A DNA stretch of 64,000 nt from Tolypeutes matacus. Taxonomy: Eukaryota > Chordata > Mammalia > Cingulata > Chlamyphoridae. The translations under genes and the position numbers were made by a program. Below are positions 32,781-42,917 of the stretch, in pieces. The stretch is taken from contig JAKSZT010053928.1 in assembly GCA_026826555.1 (NCBI GenBank), positions 1,202,629-1,266,628 on the forward strand, in the 5' to 3' direction. How positions within the stretch are numbered: the stretch's first letter is position 1; each line of letters opens with the position of its first letter. The notes beneath the pieces were generated by a model, which saw only the letters and a list, made by a program, of their open reading frames with translations, was not told the origin of the DNA and ran no database searches.

Positions 32781-34212
32781 GAATCTCTTCTCAGAAAAAT
32801 AGCTAGAAGACAGGCTGAAACTACCCCGAAAAAGATCTTCTAGGGTTTAGGACAGCAGGTGAAGGCTGCACACCACCCAGAGGAGAGAGGGACAAAAGAG
32901 AGAAATCCTGACGACAGAACCATGAGTTGGAACCAGCAGTGGCTGCTGCTGCCGGCACCATCCCCCACACTAAAGACTTTAGAATTCTCCGGCCTCTGGG
33001 CCTATGACTACAGACAGAGGGGGCTCCAGGGATCTACTACCCCAGGAAGGGGAAAGAGAGGGACACAGCCTAAGGCTGACTCAGGTTCTGACCCACAAAT
33101 TTGGTCTGTGGTGCCCTACGGGCCCTTCCAGGCCAGGTTGGACCACACAGTGGTTCGCCCTGGAAGCCCGCGAAGGACTCGAGAAATCTGACCCTCGCAA
33201 TCTCCCTCTCTTCTAGCCTGGACTAATTGTTGAGGACTCCACAGGAGAGGGGGGAGAGAGCCTGGGGCTGACTCAGCTTTTGACTGGCAGGTTTGGTCTG
33301 CTGTGTCCTGAGAGCCCTTCCAGGCTGGGTGGGGCTGCGCCATTGTTTGCCTTGGAGCCTGCAAGGGGCTAAAGATATCCAAACCTCCCAATCTCCTCCT
33401 TTACTAACAGGGACTGATTGTTGAGGACTCAGAGGGGAGTGAAAATATTTCCTAGCTGGAAAGAGGGAGGGGGCTGCCAGAGAAGACTGGAGAACTGTCT
33501 CAGAAAGTTTGAATTACAAGGCTCTTAGCCTCCAGACAGGAAGCTCTATCACATTGATCTGGTCTATGTTGCAACAAATACACTCTGACCAGGCATTGAA
33601 TTGAGAGCTGCCAAAGAGCGCCATCTCCTAGAAGACCAAGGAAGTGCACATAAGAAAATTAAAAATAAGTAGGAGAGGCTTTTCCTGGCCTCTATAACCT
33701 CCCTGCCCAATGCCCTAGGAAGCGACTCTACAACCAATTGCTGGGTCCAGTACCCAGAAAGTCAAGCCAAAAATCAAAGAGCTGTGGTAACTCACAACCT
33801 CCTGCCACTAAACCCCTATAAAAGAGAAAGAGATTGAGCATCTGCGTAAACTACATCCTAACCAGATGCCTAAACACTGGCAAAAAATTACAAGCCTTAC
33901 TAAGAAAATAGAAGACATGGCCCAAGAAAAGGAATAGAGCAAAGTCCCAGAAGAGATGCAGAATTTGAGAGAACTAATCAGCGAGATGGGCACAAATTTC
34001 CAAAATCAAATTAATGAGTTAAAAAACAATATAATTAAAGAGATAAAACAAAATTTTCACTTTGCTTTGAACTGAGTACATTGTTAAAAGAATAGGCCTG
34101 TGATGAATGCACAAACACGTGATTATACTGAATACCATTGATTGTACTCTTTGGATGGATTTATGCTTTATTAATATGTAACAATAAAATTGATTTTTTT
34201 TTTTAAAAAAGA
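32781..34212 (+). mobile_element. Internally deleted LINE-1
   Basis: Plus strand. The 5' UTR (from 32,781, matching the inverted copy at 1-95) contains GC-rich tandem-like segments: GACTCAGGTTCTGACC and GACTCAGCTTTTGACTGG occur 0.2 kb apart. The start of ORF1 follows at 33,866. At about 34,060 the ORF1 coiled-coil text stops and the sequence passes to 3' UTR ending AACAATAAAATTGATTTTTTTT at 34,180-34,200 plus an A/T tail. The rest of ORF1 and all of ORF2 are absent. The first about 40 bases of the leader are also missing. No clear TSD found. Confidence 0.75.
33866..34060 (+). pseudogene. L1 ORF1p N-terminal remnant
   Basis: ATG at 33,866 opens MPKHWQKITSLTKKIEDMAQ, then a stop at 33,935-33,937 after 23 codons. 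The same frame continues with EMQNLRELISEMGTNFQNQI and a heptad-like coiled-coil segment typical of ORF1p. It then ends abruptly at the deletion junction, so the RRM and C-terminal domains are lost. Confidence 0.75.
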
Positions 34213-35795
34213 CTAGGCTTTTTTTCTGCAGTTTAGTGTAGTTCTATTATGACCACCAAGTCTATTCAAAGGCTGTCTTAGAAACTAGATCAATTGTGGT
34301 CTTCCCTTTAAAGGTGGCGGTACTAATTCTTGTTGCCAGCTTCAGTTGAGACATTATGGGAAAACAGCTCCCCAAAGTTAAAATTGACCACATTGATTTC
34401 TTTTTCTTCAGTTCTGGTCTTTGTAAAGAACAATGAATATATAGCCAAACTCACTTGAATGTAATTCCTAGATTATTTCAACCTTTCTATATCTGTATCA
34501 TATATTTCTGGGACTGTTAATGAGGTGACATAGCTGATAACATAAATTCGATACCCTGGTTCCCCTTCCCTGGTGAAACAGCCCAGCCACAGTTTTTGGC
34601 TAGGTCTCACCTAGTCTTCATTTATTCCCCTTCCCTTGCAGTGCTAGGTCTAGCCATGTCGCCAGATTCTGGCCAAAGGGATCTACGTGGATGTGAGGCA
34701 GCCTCTAGGAGCCTTCCTTAAGAGAGTGTATGCTTTGCAGCTTCATCCATTCCCTGCTTCCTGCTGCTTGGGATGTGAGTGCTGTAATTATGGATCATGA
34801 GCACATGGTCATGCACGGCTGAACAGCAAGACAGAAAAACCTGGGTTCCTAAAACGATGGGTCACTGTACCAGTGTTGGTTCCCCCACCTAGACTTTTAC
34901 GTGAGAAATATAATCTGTGACTTAACACAACAAAGGGTTATTTCTTGATCCCACTACATGTCCAGTGCTAGTCAGAGGGTCTCTGCTCATTGTTGGCACT
35001 GAGGAACTCGGGCCGACAGTGCTCCATCCCACCCCCTTCCTCTACTATAGCTGAGGCAGGCAAAGGGTATGTAGTGAATTGTGTACTGTTAAAGTTCCAC
35101 CTGGAAATGACAAATGTAAGTCATTTGACCATGCCTAATTTCCAAGGTGGCAGGGAAGTACAATCCTACTATATGCCTCCAAAAAACGAGGACCAGAATG
35201 TGGAGGCAGTCCTAATGACCACTATAGCTATTATCTTGGTTAAGCCATTGTTATTTTGGATTTTTAGCCACTTGCAGGTGCACTGACTCCTAACTCATAT
35301 AGGATTCAATATACATCTATGCTGTGATCAGTAGGTTATAGCCAAGTCCTACAAGGAAGCTGCCACTGTTTGCAGGAGTTGTTTTCTCCCAGGGGTTGTT
35401 CTTGCAGGAATAAGCCGTGCCTTTCTGAAGATTCCCAGTTTCCCCTTGCCACTTCATTTACAGTTATCCCTGAATCACTGAGATCACTGGAGAGGCAAGT
35501 CTCTAAGAGCATCTGATTCTATGGTTTACGTAGTCCCTGCTAGCGCCTTCTATATCTAGGAAATGCACCCCCCCCACACTTCTTTTCTTTTACACAGAAT
35601 ATCAGTGCCCTATTCTTTTGAAAACACAACTCTAGTCCTTCTCTATTCTGCTTTGCTCCTAACATTCAAACCTTAGTCCTTGAATATCTGTCAAGGACTC
35701 TAAATATGCCCTTACCTCTCTCAATTTGGAAGACAGCTTCACTTGACCCTATCACACCTTCCAAATACATAGACAAACAGGTCGTCTGTACCTAT
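34213..35795. other. Stretch without a recognised gene
   Basis: No gene recognised. The 34,990-35,286 frame has no known similarity. The C-run near 35,569 is low complexity. The provirus begins at about 35,796. Confidence 0.45.
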
Positions 35796-35872
35796 TGTGA
35801 AAGGAACTCTAAACTGACCTTCAGGCCCCAGGTTACAAAATGGCTCCTGCAAAGAAGGTGCACAAGGTGGAC
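35796..35872 (+). repeat. 5' LTR stub
   Basis: About 77 bases starting TGTGAAAGGAACTCTAAACTG that align with the start of the 3' LTR at 40,163 (TGTGAAAGAAATCTAAACTG). Similarity ends after ACAAGGTGGA. The next bases belong to pol, so U3 was cut shortly after its start. Confidence 0.85.
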
Positions 35873-35884
35873 ACGCTTCTCCCT

Positions 35885-36420
35885 GCTAAACCCTGCCACT
35901 CTGCTCCCACTTCCTTATGAAGGAACACCCAATCATGACTGCAAAATTCCTTCTGAGACCTTAGTTTCCCCCAGGCCAGACCTCAAAGAAACCCTGATAG
36001 TCCAGATCTAATTCTCTTTATTGATGGATTATATTTAAAACTGAAGTCCCAGATGGCAGATGCCAAGCTGGGTGTGCAGAAACTAGCTTAACAGAAATTC
36101 TTGAGAACAGTCCCCTTCCTAAAGAAACTTCTGCCCAACAGGCAGAATTAATAGCCCTTACTCAAGCTTGCCAAATATCCAAAAGGTTAAGAGTAAACAT
36201 TTACTCTGATAGCAGATATGTCTTTGGTGTAGTACATAATTTTGGTATGCTCTGAAAACAGAGAGGGTTCCTTACCTTCTATGGAACTGCCACTGGGAAT
36301 GGAAAGCATAAAGCTAACCTATTAGAAGCTCTTTTGCTCCCCCAGCCTATTGCAGTTATCAAAGCTAGAACTCTAATCCCTCCCCGCCCCCCCCGCCCCC
36401 CAGTGATACCTCAATTCAGA
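35885..36420 (+). pseudogene. ERV pol: RNase H remnant
   Basis: Begins with the RT-RNase H linker (LNPATLLPLPYEGTPNHDCK, about 35,885-35,945). RNase H carries catalytic-type residues at FIDG (Asp codon 36,023), QAELIALTQA (Glu codon 36,145) and SDSRYV (Asp codon 36,208). At least one frameshift separates the first from the other two, and in-frame stops occur (for example near 36,089 and 36,254). Not functional. Confidence 0.85.
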
Positions 36421-37260
36421 TGAAAATAAGGGAAAAGACTTGGCTGATAGGCTGCTAAGGTGCAGTCCGAACTCTTTCGCAAAAACCAGTTGAGCATTGT
36501 ACACTAGATCAAGTCGCCCCTTGCAACCCCGATGACTTAATAAGATGTTAAGAATTGGAACTCCCAAAGAGAAGTGCCTATGGAAGGCATTAGGCTGTAA
36601 AATTAGACTCTACCTAAAACACATGGATATGGCCTAACAGTTGCCTGGTAATACCAGATGCCCTAAAATTATCAATGTTCAGAGCACTTTATTCACTCAC
36701 ATACCTTGGAACAGCCAAAATGATAGAAATAATGGAAAAATACTGGTGTGGATGGTTTTATATCAACCAGGTTTACTTTTTGTCAACCACATCAATAATA
36801 CATCTCAGGAAAGCCATTAAGGTTTCCCGTGGGAAATTTTCCTTTACCTTCTGGGCTAATGCTCATCTGGCAAATGGACTTTATCCAGCTTCCCCCCTTC
36901 TCATGGATCTAAATACATGCTGGTAATGATTTGAGTGTACTCTCACTGGGTAAAAGCCTTCTCTTGTGAACAAGTTACTGCCTCTTTTGTATCCAAGAAA
37001 CTATTTGAAAATATAATTCCAACTTGGGGCACCCCAACTACATTTCATAGTGATCAAGGCACTCATTTTACAGTCCAAATAATTAAAGAAATATACAGTG
37101 TCTTCCCTATATATCAAAGGCTGTACTACCCATATCATCCTCAATTTTCTGGCCTGGTGGAAAGGACCAACAGGATAATCAAACAACAATTAGCCAGATT
37201 GGTGACTCTCTAGAATTATCCTGGCCTAAAATACTTCCTTTAGTCCTGCCCAACCTTCGC
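36421..37260 (+). pseudogene. ERV pol: integrase remnant
   Basis: The catalytic core is recognisable: SDQGTHF (Asp codon 37,052-37,054) and GLVERTNR (Glu codon 37,160-37,162) are separated by exactly 35 codons, the DX35E spacing of retroviral integrases. The place of the first catalytic Asp, just before YSHWVKAF, is the stop TGA at 36,932-36,934. The N-terminal zinc-binding part is shifted and broken. Confidence 0.88.
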
Positions 37261-37689
37261 TTAACCGCCTCAGAAATCCATGAAATTGTTACTGAAGACC
37301 TTTACTACTTCCTCACATATTATTTATAGACCCTAATATGGCCCAACAAGACCTACTTAAATTTTGTGAGGCACTAGTGAACTACTTTTGAGTAGTTATG
37401 TTTGACAGGTTGAAGAAGACTTTGAAGGAGGAGAATATTGCTTCACTCCAACTGACCCAAATCTGCAGTGTGGAGTGTTTGTGTACTAGAAAAGACTTTA
37501 ATAAAAAACTCTTTGGAACCTTTATGGAAAGGACCTTTTCAGGTCCTCTTTACCAATGAATGTGCTGCTAAATCTGCTGGTGTAGGCCCCTTGATACACT
37601 TATCTTGACTTAAATGAGAACCACCTAATCATTGGAAAAGTACAGCTACTGGTGACCTTAAACTCATGCTAAGAGGAGTTTCAGGCCAC

Positions 37690-39850
37690 TCAGAAGTAGA
37701 GGACAATTGATGTGGAAAGCTTTCCCCAAGAGTTATGGCTCAAGAAACATGCATTCTTTCCTTTTCTTTCTCCTTTCCTTACCTTCCTGGTCCCTTGCCA
37801 TTTGCCATCCTTTTGTCCCAGCCATGCAAAGGGCTACAGACCTGGGAAATCTTTCAAATTGCTGGGTTTACACTAATTTAGACTCTCCAGAAGGGGCCCA
37901 GTTATTGACTGAACCCATAGACATTCAGACTTGATAGACATAAAAGGCAGATTTCACACAGTGCAAGTACGGGACAAAAGGAATAAGCACTCAATAGATA
38001 AATATCAGAAATGGTCACCCCATTGAACTTATCTTACTCTTAAAGAAAAAGGGGCACCCATAGCAAAATTGCCCAGATTGTAAATAATTTCTATATATAT
38101 ATAAATAATAATGGCTCTGTATCTTATCTTGGAACTATCCCAGCCAATCTCTGCAAACAGACCCTTTGGTCTGACCAAAAGGAAGGCAGATGGTATCCTT
38201 TCTACAATAAAATGATAATCAAACAGGACTCAGATGATGATATACTTGACATTTAGGATTTCAAGCTAAATGAAAGCCTTTTCTATCATTGGAAACTTTT
38301 CAGGGCATTGGAATGTCAGTATCGTCCTTGTCTATAATGTTTATAATCATATTATCTAGTATCTAGAACAATTCTCAGGCCTTGCTTGGACACAAGTCCC
38401 TACCAGTACTTCACTCATTTATAACCATTCCCACAGCCTATTATACCAACTACACTGCAATGTACATTGTTCATACTCCACTAGATCCCATAATTTTACA
38501 GACTTTGCCTATAAAGATGCAAACTTCTCCGTATCTGGAGGTCAGGAAAGGCCCAGACAAAACTGCTGGATTATGGGCAGTACTTTAACTCTCAGTCTGG
38601 CTTACACAAGCTATTTCTTCTCTGTGGCAAGAATGCCTATATAGCCTTACCACCAGTCTGGAGTGGGACTTGCACAGTAACAGCCTTATTCCTTGACCTA
38701 AAGAAGAGAGACCAATTGGAAACAAAAAATGTAACCAAACTGGGATCTTTCATTTATCAACTCAAAAACATTTTAGAGGGAAGCGGATGTGGCTCAAGTG
38801 ATTGGGCATCCGTGTACTATATGGGAGGACCTGGGTTCGATCCCTGGGACCTCCTGGTAAAAAAAAAAAAAAAAAGGGTAGCGGGTGAGTCGGACCTGCA
38901 CAGTGAGCCAGGCCTGATCAGATGCACAGTGAGCCCAGGCCTGCATGGACGCACAGTGAGCCATGCAGCAAGATGATGACACAACAAAAGAGAGAGGCAG
39001 GGAGAGTCAAGGCGAGATGCACCAGAAACCAGGAACTGAGGTGGTGCAAGTGACAGGGTGCTTCTCTCCCACATCAGAGGTCCCTAGGATCAAATCCAGG
39101 TGAGGCCTGGAGGAGAAAAATGAGAAGGGAAGGCAAGAAACAGACACAGAAGTCACCCAGCCAATGGACACAGACAGCAATGGCGGGGGGGGGGGGACGG
39201 GGACAGGACAGACGACTCATAGAACTGTACACCAAAAGAAAAAAATAAAGTCAATTTAAAAAACAAAAACATTTTAGACCTAAGTGGGACACTATAGAGT
39301 ACAACCCATTAATTGAAAGGCCTGGTATTTGCTGGAAGTTTCTGAGAAGTATATTATGGTTTCATAGAATTCTTCAACTTGAAAAAGCCATCCAAAACAT
39401 GTCCCAAGACTACTGAGGATACCTTTAATAACACCACCAAGGCATTAGAGAACTTACAACTCAAGATAGATAGCCTGGAGAAGGCTGTCCTATAAAACCA
39501 TAGGGTACCTGATATCCTCACAGCTCAGCAAGGAGGGATACGTGCCCTCTTAGGGAAGCAGTGCTGCTTTTATGTAAATTGATCTGGCAAAATTGAACAA
39601 AATATTAAGGATATCAAAGAAAAGATTCGGATACTGCAAGGACTAGGGACTCCCAGGGCTTGGGACTTATTTAGCTGGTTGAATCCTGGATCTTGGGGAG
39701 ACTAGATTAGGGGCATATTTCAAACACTGTCAATCTTTTTGCTCCTTATAATTATAATAGTATCTTTAACTCATTGTTTTATTTTCAGAGAGTTCAATAA
39801 TCTCTCTCTTCCAAAATCATGCTGGGTAAATCAGGCTTTTTGATCTCAAG
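37690..39850 (+). pseudogene. ERV env remnant, split by a SINE
   Basis: A 75-codon frame from 37,707 starts with a hydrophobic, signal-peptide-like segment and has the SU-type N-terminal layout. The rest of SU is broken by stops. After the SINE (38,778-39,264) the TM part resumes. It has a conserved heptad/disulfide region with a double Cys at about 39,562-39,567 and a hydrophobic membrane span at about 39,720-39,785. In the CX6CC position the first Cys reads Arg. Stops interrupt TM as well, so no envelope protein can be made. Confidence 0.8.
38778..39264 (+). mobile_element. DAS SINE, long two-headed form, in env
   Basis: 487 bases between the 14-base TSD AAAAACATTTTAGA (38,764-38,777 and 39,265-39,278). 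Head 1 has TGTGGCTCAAGTGATTGGGC and GGTTCGATCCC with an A-run, then the spacer GCAGCAAGATGATGACACAAC. Head 2 is at about 39,035-39,110 with GAGGTGGTGCAAGTGACAGGG and GGATCAAATCC. The tail carries a (G)n run and AAAAATAAAGTC. It entered the provirus after integration. Confidence 0.95.
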
Positions 39851-40149
39851 GCCTGTACTTATGATGCCATACAGCAAAACTTCTGATAACTACCTTCACT
39901 TACTCCCAAATATTCTTGCCCCCAAATAATATTCCTCTTGCGTTTTTCAGAAATCTTGTTGCTGACTTTGATGGCATCCATTTGCCCAGTGTTGTCTCAA
40001 TTGGCCATAGTTCTGCAATATAGTGTCTCTTCCATGGGACATGACACTGGAGCTTTCCAGCTCCGTGGATGCCTAGGATATCCGCCTAGCAGGGTGGGAC
40101 AGCACCAAATCCATCTTCATCAGCGATGCTTTCTACAAAAGATCGTGAT

Positions 40150-40162
40150 GAAAAGGGGGAAA
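40150..40162 (+). promoter_or_regulatory. Polypurine tract of the ERV
   Basis: GAAAAGGGGGAAA immediately before the LTR TG start at 40,163. A purine tract at this place primes plus-strand DNA synthesis in retroviruses, and its position fixes the U3 boundary. Confidence 0.85.
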
Positions 40163-40650
40163 TGTGAAAGAAATCTAAACTGCCCTTTAGGCCCTGGTTT
40201 ACAAAATGGCTCCCGGCAAAGGAGGCACACAAGGTGGATGCTATGCTGACACGATCATACTTCAGGAGAGTGCAGCTTGGAGAATTAGACTTACACAAAA
40301 TAAGACAAGAAAAAAAAAAAAAAAAAAAGCCTAAACTCTGACCAATCAGTTCCGGACAAGTTTCCATTTTCCAATAAACCACTTGAACAGAATTTTCCTG
40401 ATAACCTCCATTCCCCTCCCCCCCCATCCCACCTTTTTTTGGACTATAAAGTCTTAGTGCTCCAGGAAAGCTTTGGAACACCTGTTTTTACTTGTGATGT
40501 TACCTGATTCATGAATTGTTATACTGTTAATAAAGCTCTCTTTTTTCTGTTTGCAGTAGCGATTCTTTCGACAGTCTTTATTTTCTGGCTGTTCGCCTTT
40601 CCTGAAACTCATCATGAGGCTTCTGTGTAGAACACTCCACTGAAACTGTT
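40163..40650 (+). repeat. 3' LTR of the ERV
   Basis: Starts TGTGAAAG next to the polypurine tract. It has CCAAT at 40,342 and 40,371, a TATA box at 40,445 and AATAAA at 40,529, so U3, R and U5 are in normal order. An A-run sits at about 40,311-40,328. The 3' end is set only approximately because no CA plus target duplication was found. Confidence 0.8.
40342..40534 (+). promoter_or_regulatory. ERV LTR promoter and poly(A) signal
   Basis: CCAAT (40,342-40,346), a second CCAAT (40,371-40,375), TATAAA (40,445-40,450) and AATAAA (40,529-40,534). The spacing suits a retroviral promoter with polyadenylation signal in R. The elements look intact, although the provirus is not. Confidence 0.7.
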
Positions 40651-42870
40651 CCAAAAAGACCTTAATGGCCTATCAAGAAGCATTTGTCTAAAACTCTGGA
40701 ATTTCCTGGAAACATGTTTTCATGTTTCATATACTGGGGTAACCAGTAGTAAAAAGAAACAGTCATAGGTTTATTAAAACACAGTAGGCTCTCATTAGCA
40801 CTTGAGTAGTTTGCCATTGGTAAAATTATGTTTGTCTACCTCGACCCCAAAACACAGGAATCACCTGCAGCAGGAGGCTGACATACGTTATTATTTCTTT
40901 AAACCAGCTCTATTCTGCAATACATGCATTAGATCTGTCACCCCCAATGTGTATTTACTGTGTGTAGATGTGACCTAGAAGTGGGTACAGTTCATTTAAA
41001 TAAAACACAAAACACCTTTTAAAGCCAGGTTAGCCTCATGGATAAAAATCCTATAGACAATCTACTGGGGGCGTCCGTATTGTTACTGGAGAGCTACCCT
41101 TACACTGAACGAGCATGCTTGCTTTTGCAGCCTCATTCTTAAGCAGGAAAGCAAAGCCATATCAGATTTTGCATATGAAAGGCAAAAGCAGCTCTGGAGA
41201 TACCAAGCAATAGTCTATGGTACAGGGTTAACACACATTTAATTTCATTGGAAAAAATAATGAAACCAGTGAAAAATATTTATAGAGCCAGAGGAGAGCA
41301 TATTTTGCTGGTTTTGCTTTATGTTAGAAGTTTTGGGTATAGCTCTGCCCATAAATTCTGAAATGTCTAGCATAAAGAACACAGCCTGGGGCATACCCCA
41401 TAAAACTTACAGTGCAATTAAATGAGCAATTTCCACTGGAAATAAAACGGGCATGTTGAATGGAATATGAATTAAACTGAATCAGGCATGCACTAGGCTT
41501 TTGAGAGGCACCTCCTGGTTTCAGTAGCACCTGCTCAGTCCATCTATAGGTAAAGGCCAGCAAGTAACAAAACTTAACTGCAGTTAGCACAACACTGGGG
41601 TATTCCGAACTGTGGTTAATATAGTTCCCTTGTCATTATGTCTCCTGGAAAGGCCCAACAAAATTACAACTGATGGCAAAAGATTAAATCTGACCCTTCA
41701 TGACAATGCAGGCCTTTGAGCTTCTACACTGCATTTACGCCTTTCAGACTTTTTGAAACTTTCCCTTTAACTTCATTTTCACCTTCTGAATGCTCCTTCC
41801 TACATCAAAATCACCCAGGTGCCATTAGAAAAGCATTCATAAAGGAGATTTCAACTGGAAGACCGAAAAGCCATCAAAACAAACTGTTAGTTTGTATTAC
41901 AGACCATTTTCTGTTCTGGTTCATTTCTGGGACCTTATTTGGAAATTAAAGGACAATATATCTAAGGGAAAACACACATCAGGAAAAGATTTAGAACTTG
42001 CAGCCTTTGAGGTACCACATGTATATGTTTGGCCAATAGAGGAACTGGCTTGTAAGTACAGAAAGCATGCTTTATCTCATTTGTAGTACAGGGTAAAGCA
42101 AGTCCGCCCAAGATAAAGCATAATATTCTTTCTTTGAGGAACTAGGATAAGGGTGAGGGAAAGAAAGCTTGAAATTTTTCTGCTTATGAAAGTCAAAGGA
42201 GAGCTCACGGAAACCAGTTTCTTCCCTTTCTCTTTTCCCAAGCGCTCCATCCTCAAATGTCTTGGCAGGAAATGAGGTGTCGGGTAATAGGCCACGTGGT
42301 TCGAATGAGTATTACCAGTCTTTTAAGATGTTCACAAGTCACGCTATAAATATTTCTTTTTAAAAATTATGGTATTTCACTGTAGTTTTGTCTGAATCTT
42401 GCCAAGTCAGTTCCCTTCATTTTCCTCATTTTAAACGTGTACTGAATACACATGTAATCTTCTCAAATGTAAAAGAATTTTTTCCATGGCAGCACATGCT
42501 TTGAATTTTTCACGTAAGATTTTCTTCTATCCACACCTAAATCTCAGCGTATTTTACTAGCTTAATGATAGTTTAGGTCATGAACCCCACGCAGTTTCCT
42601 GCTCATTTGTCCAGGGCAGCTTTTCCTTAGTGAACAGTGTTCTGTGCATTTAGATGGCTGGCCAGCTCCTCCCCACAGAACCCACCGCCTTGGAAGAGTC
42701 TGCCAGGGCGCAGAAGGAAGGGCAGAATGATTGAAACGAGGCCGGTCTCTCGTAGCATATATGCAAGGGAAAGGAAAGCTGAAGCTAGTTACGAGGAAGG
42801 AGGGTGTAAAGAGTGAAATAGGAGCTGTGACCCTGATGTGTCGGACATTTTTGTCTTAAACTAAACGCAT
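40651..42870. other. Stretch without a recognised gene
   Basis: No young repeats and no coding similarity. Open frames at 41,324-41,590 and 41,716-41,949 show nothing recognisable. The lack of recent insertions contrasts with the left half of the window. Confidence 0.5.
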
Positions 42871-42886
42871 CATTATCATTATCATT

Positions 42887-42916
<30 letters not shown>
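42871..42916. repeat. (ATC)n microsatellite
   Basis: ATTATC units followed by eight or more pure ATC units. A trinucleotide repeat in noncoding DNA. Confidence 0.92.

Positions 42917-42917
<1 letters not shown>

Larger units (their letters stand above)
35796..40650 (+). mobile_element. Endogenous retrovirus, class I (gamma-like), defective
   Basis: An old provirus: a 5' LTR stub (35,796-35,872) joined directly to the RT-RNase H boundary, then RNase H, integrase, env, a polypurine tract (40,150-40,162) and the 3' LTR (from 40,163). Gag, protease, nearly all RT, the rest of the 5' LTR and the primer-binding site are gone, so the tRNA primer cannot be inferred. Class I is inferred from the pol and env sequence type. 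Many stops and frameshifts, and a DAS SINE in env, show it is inactive. The right end and TSD are not certain. Confidence 0.85.

Noticed and set aside
37707..37934. Preserved, possibly co-opted env gene
   Set aside because: Only 75 codons are open. The rest of SU and TM is broken by stops and a SINE, so co-option as an envelope protein is not supported.
40669..40673. CCTAT as the right-hand TSD of the provirus, matching CCTAT near 35,791
   Set aside because: The bases before it do not end in CA as an LTR should, and five bases can match by chance.
42871..42916. CRISPR-like or protein-coding repeat
   Set aside because: It is a plain ATC microsatellite without spacers or a long open frame.
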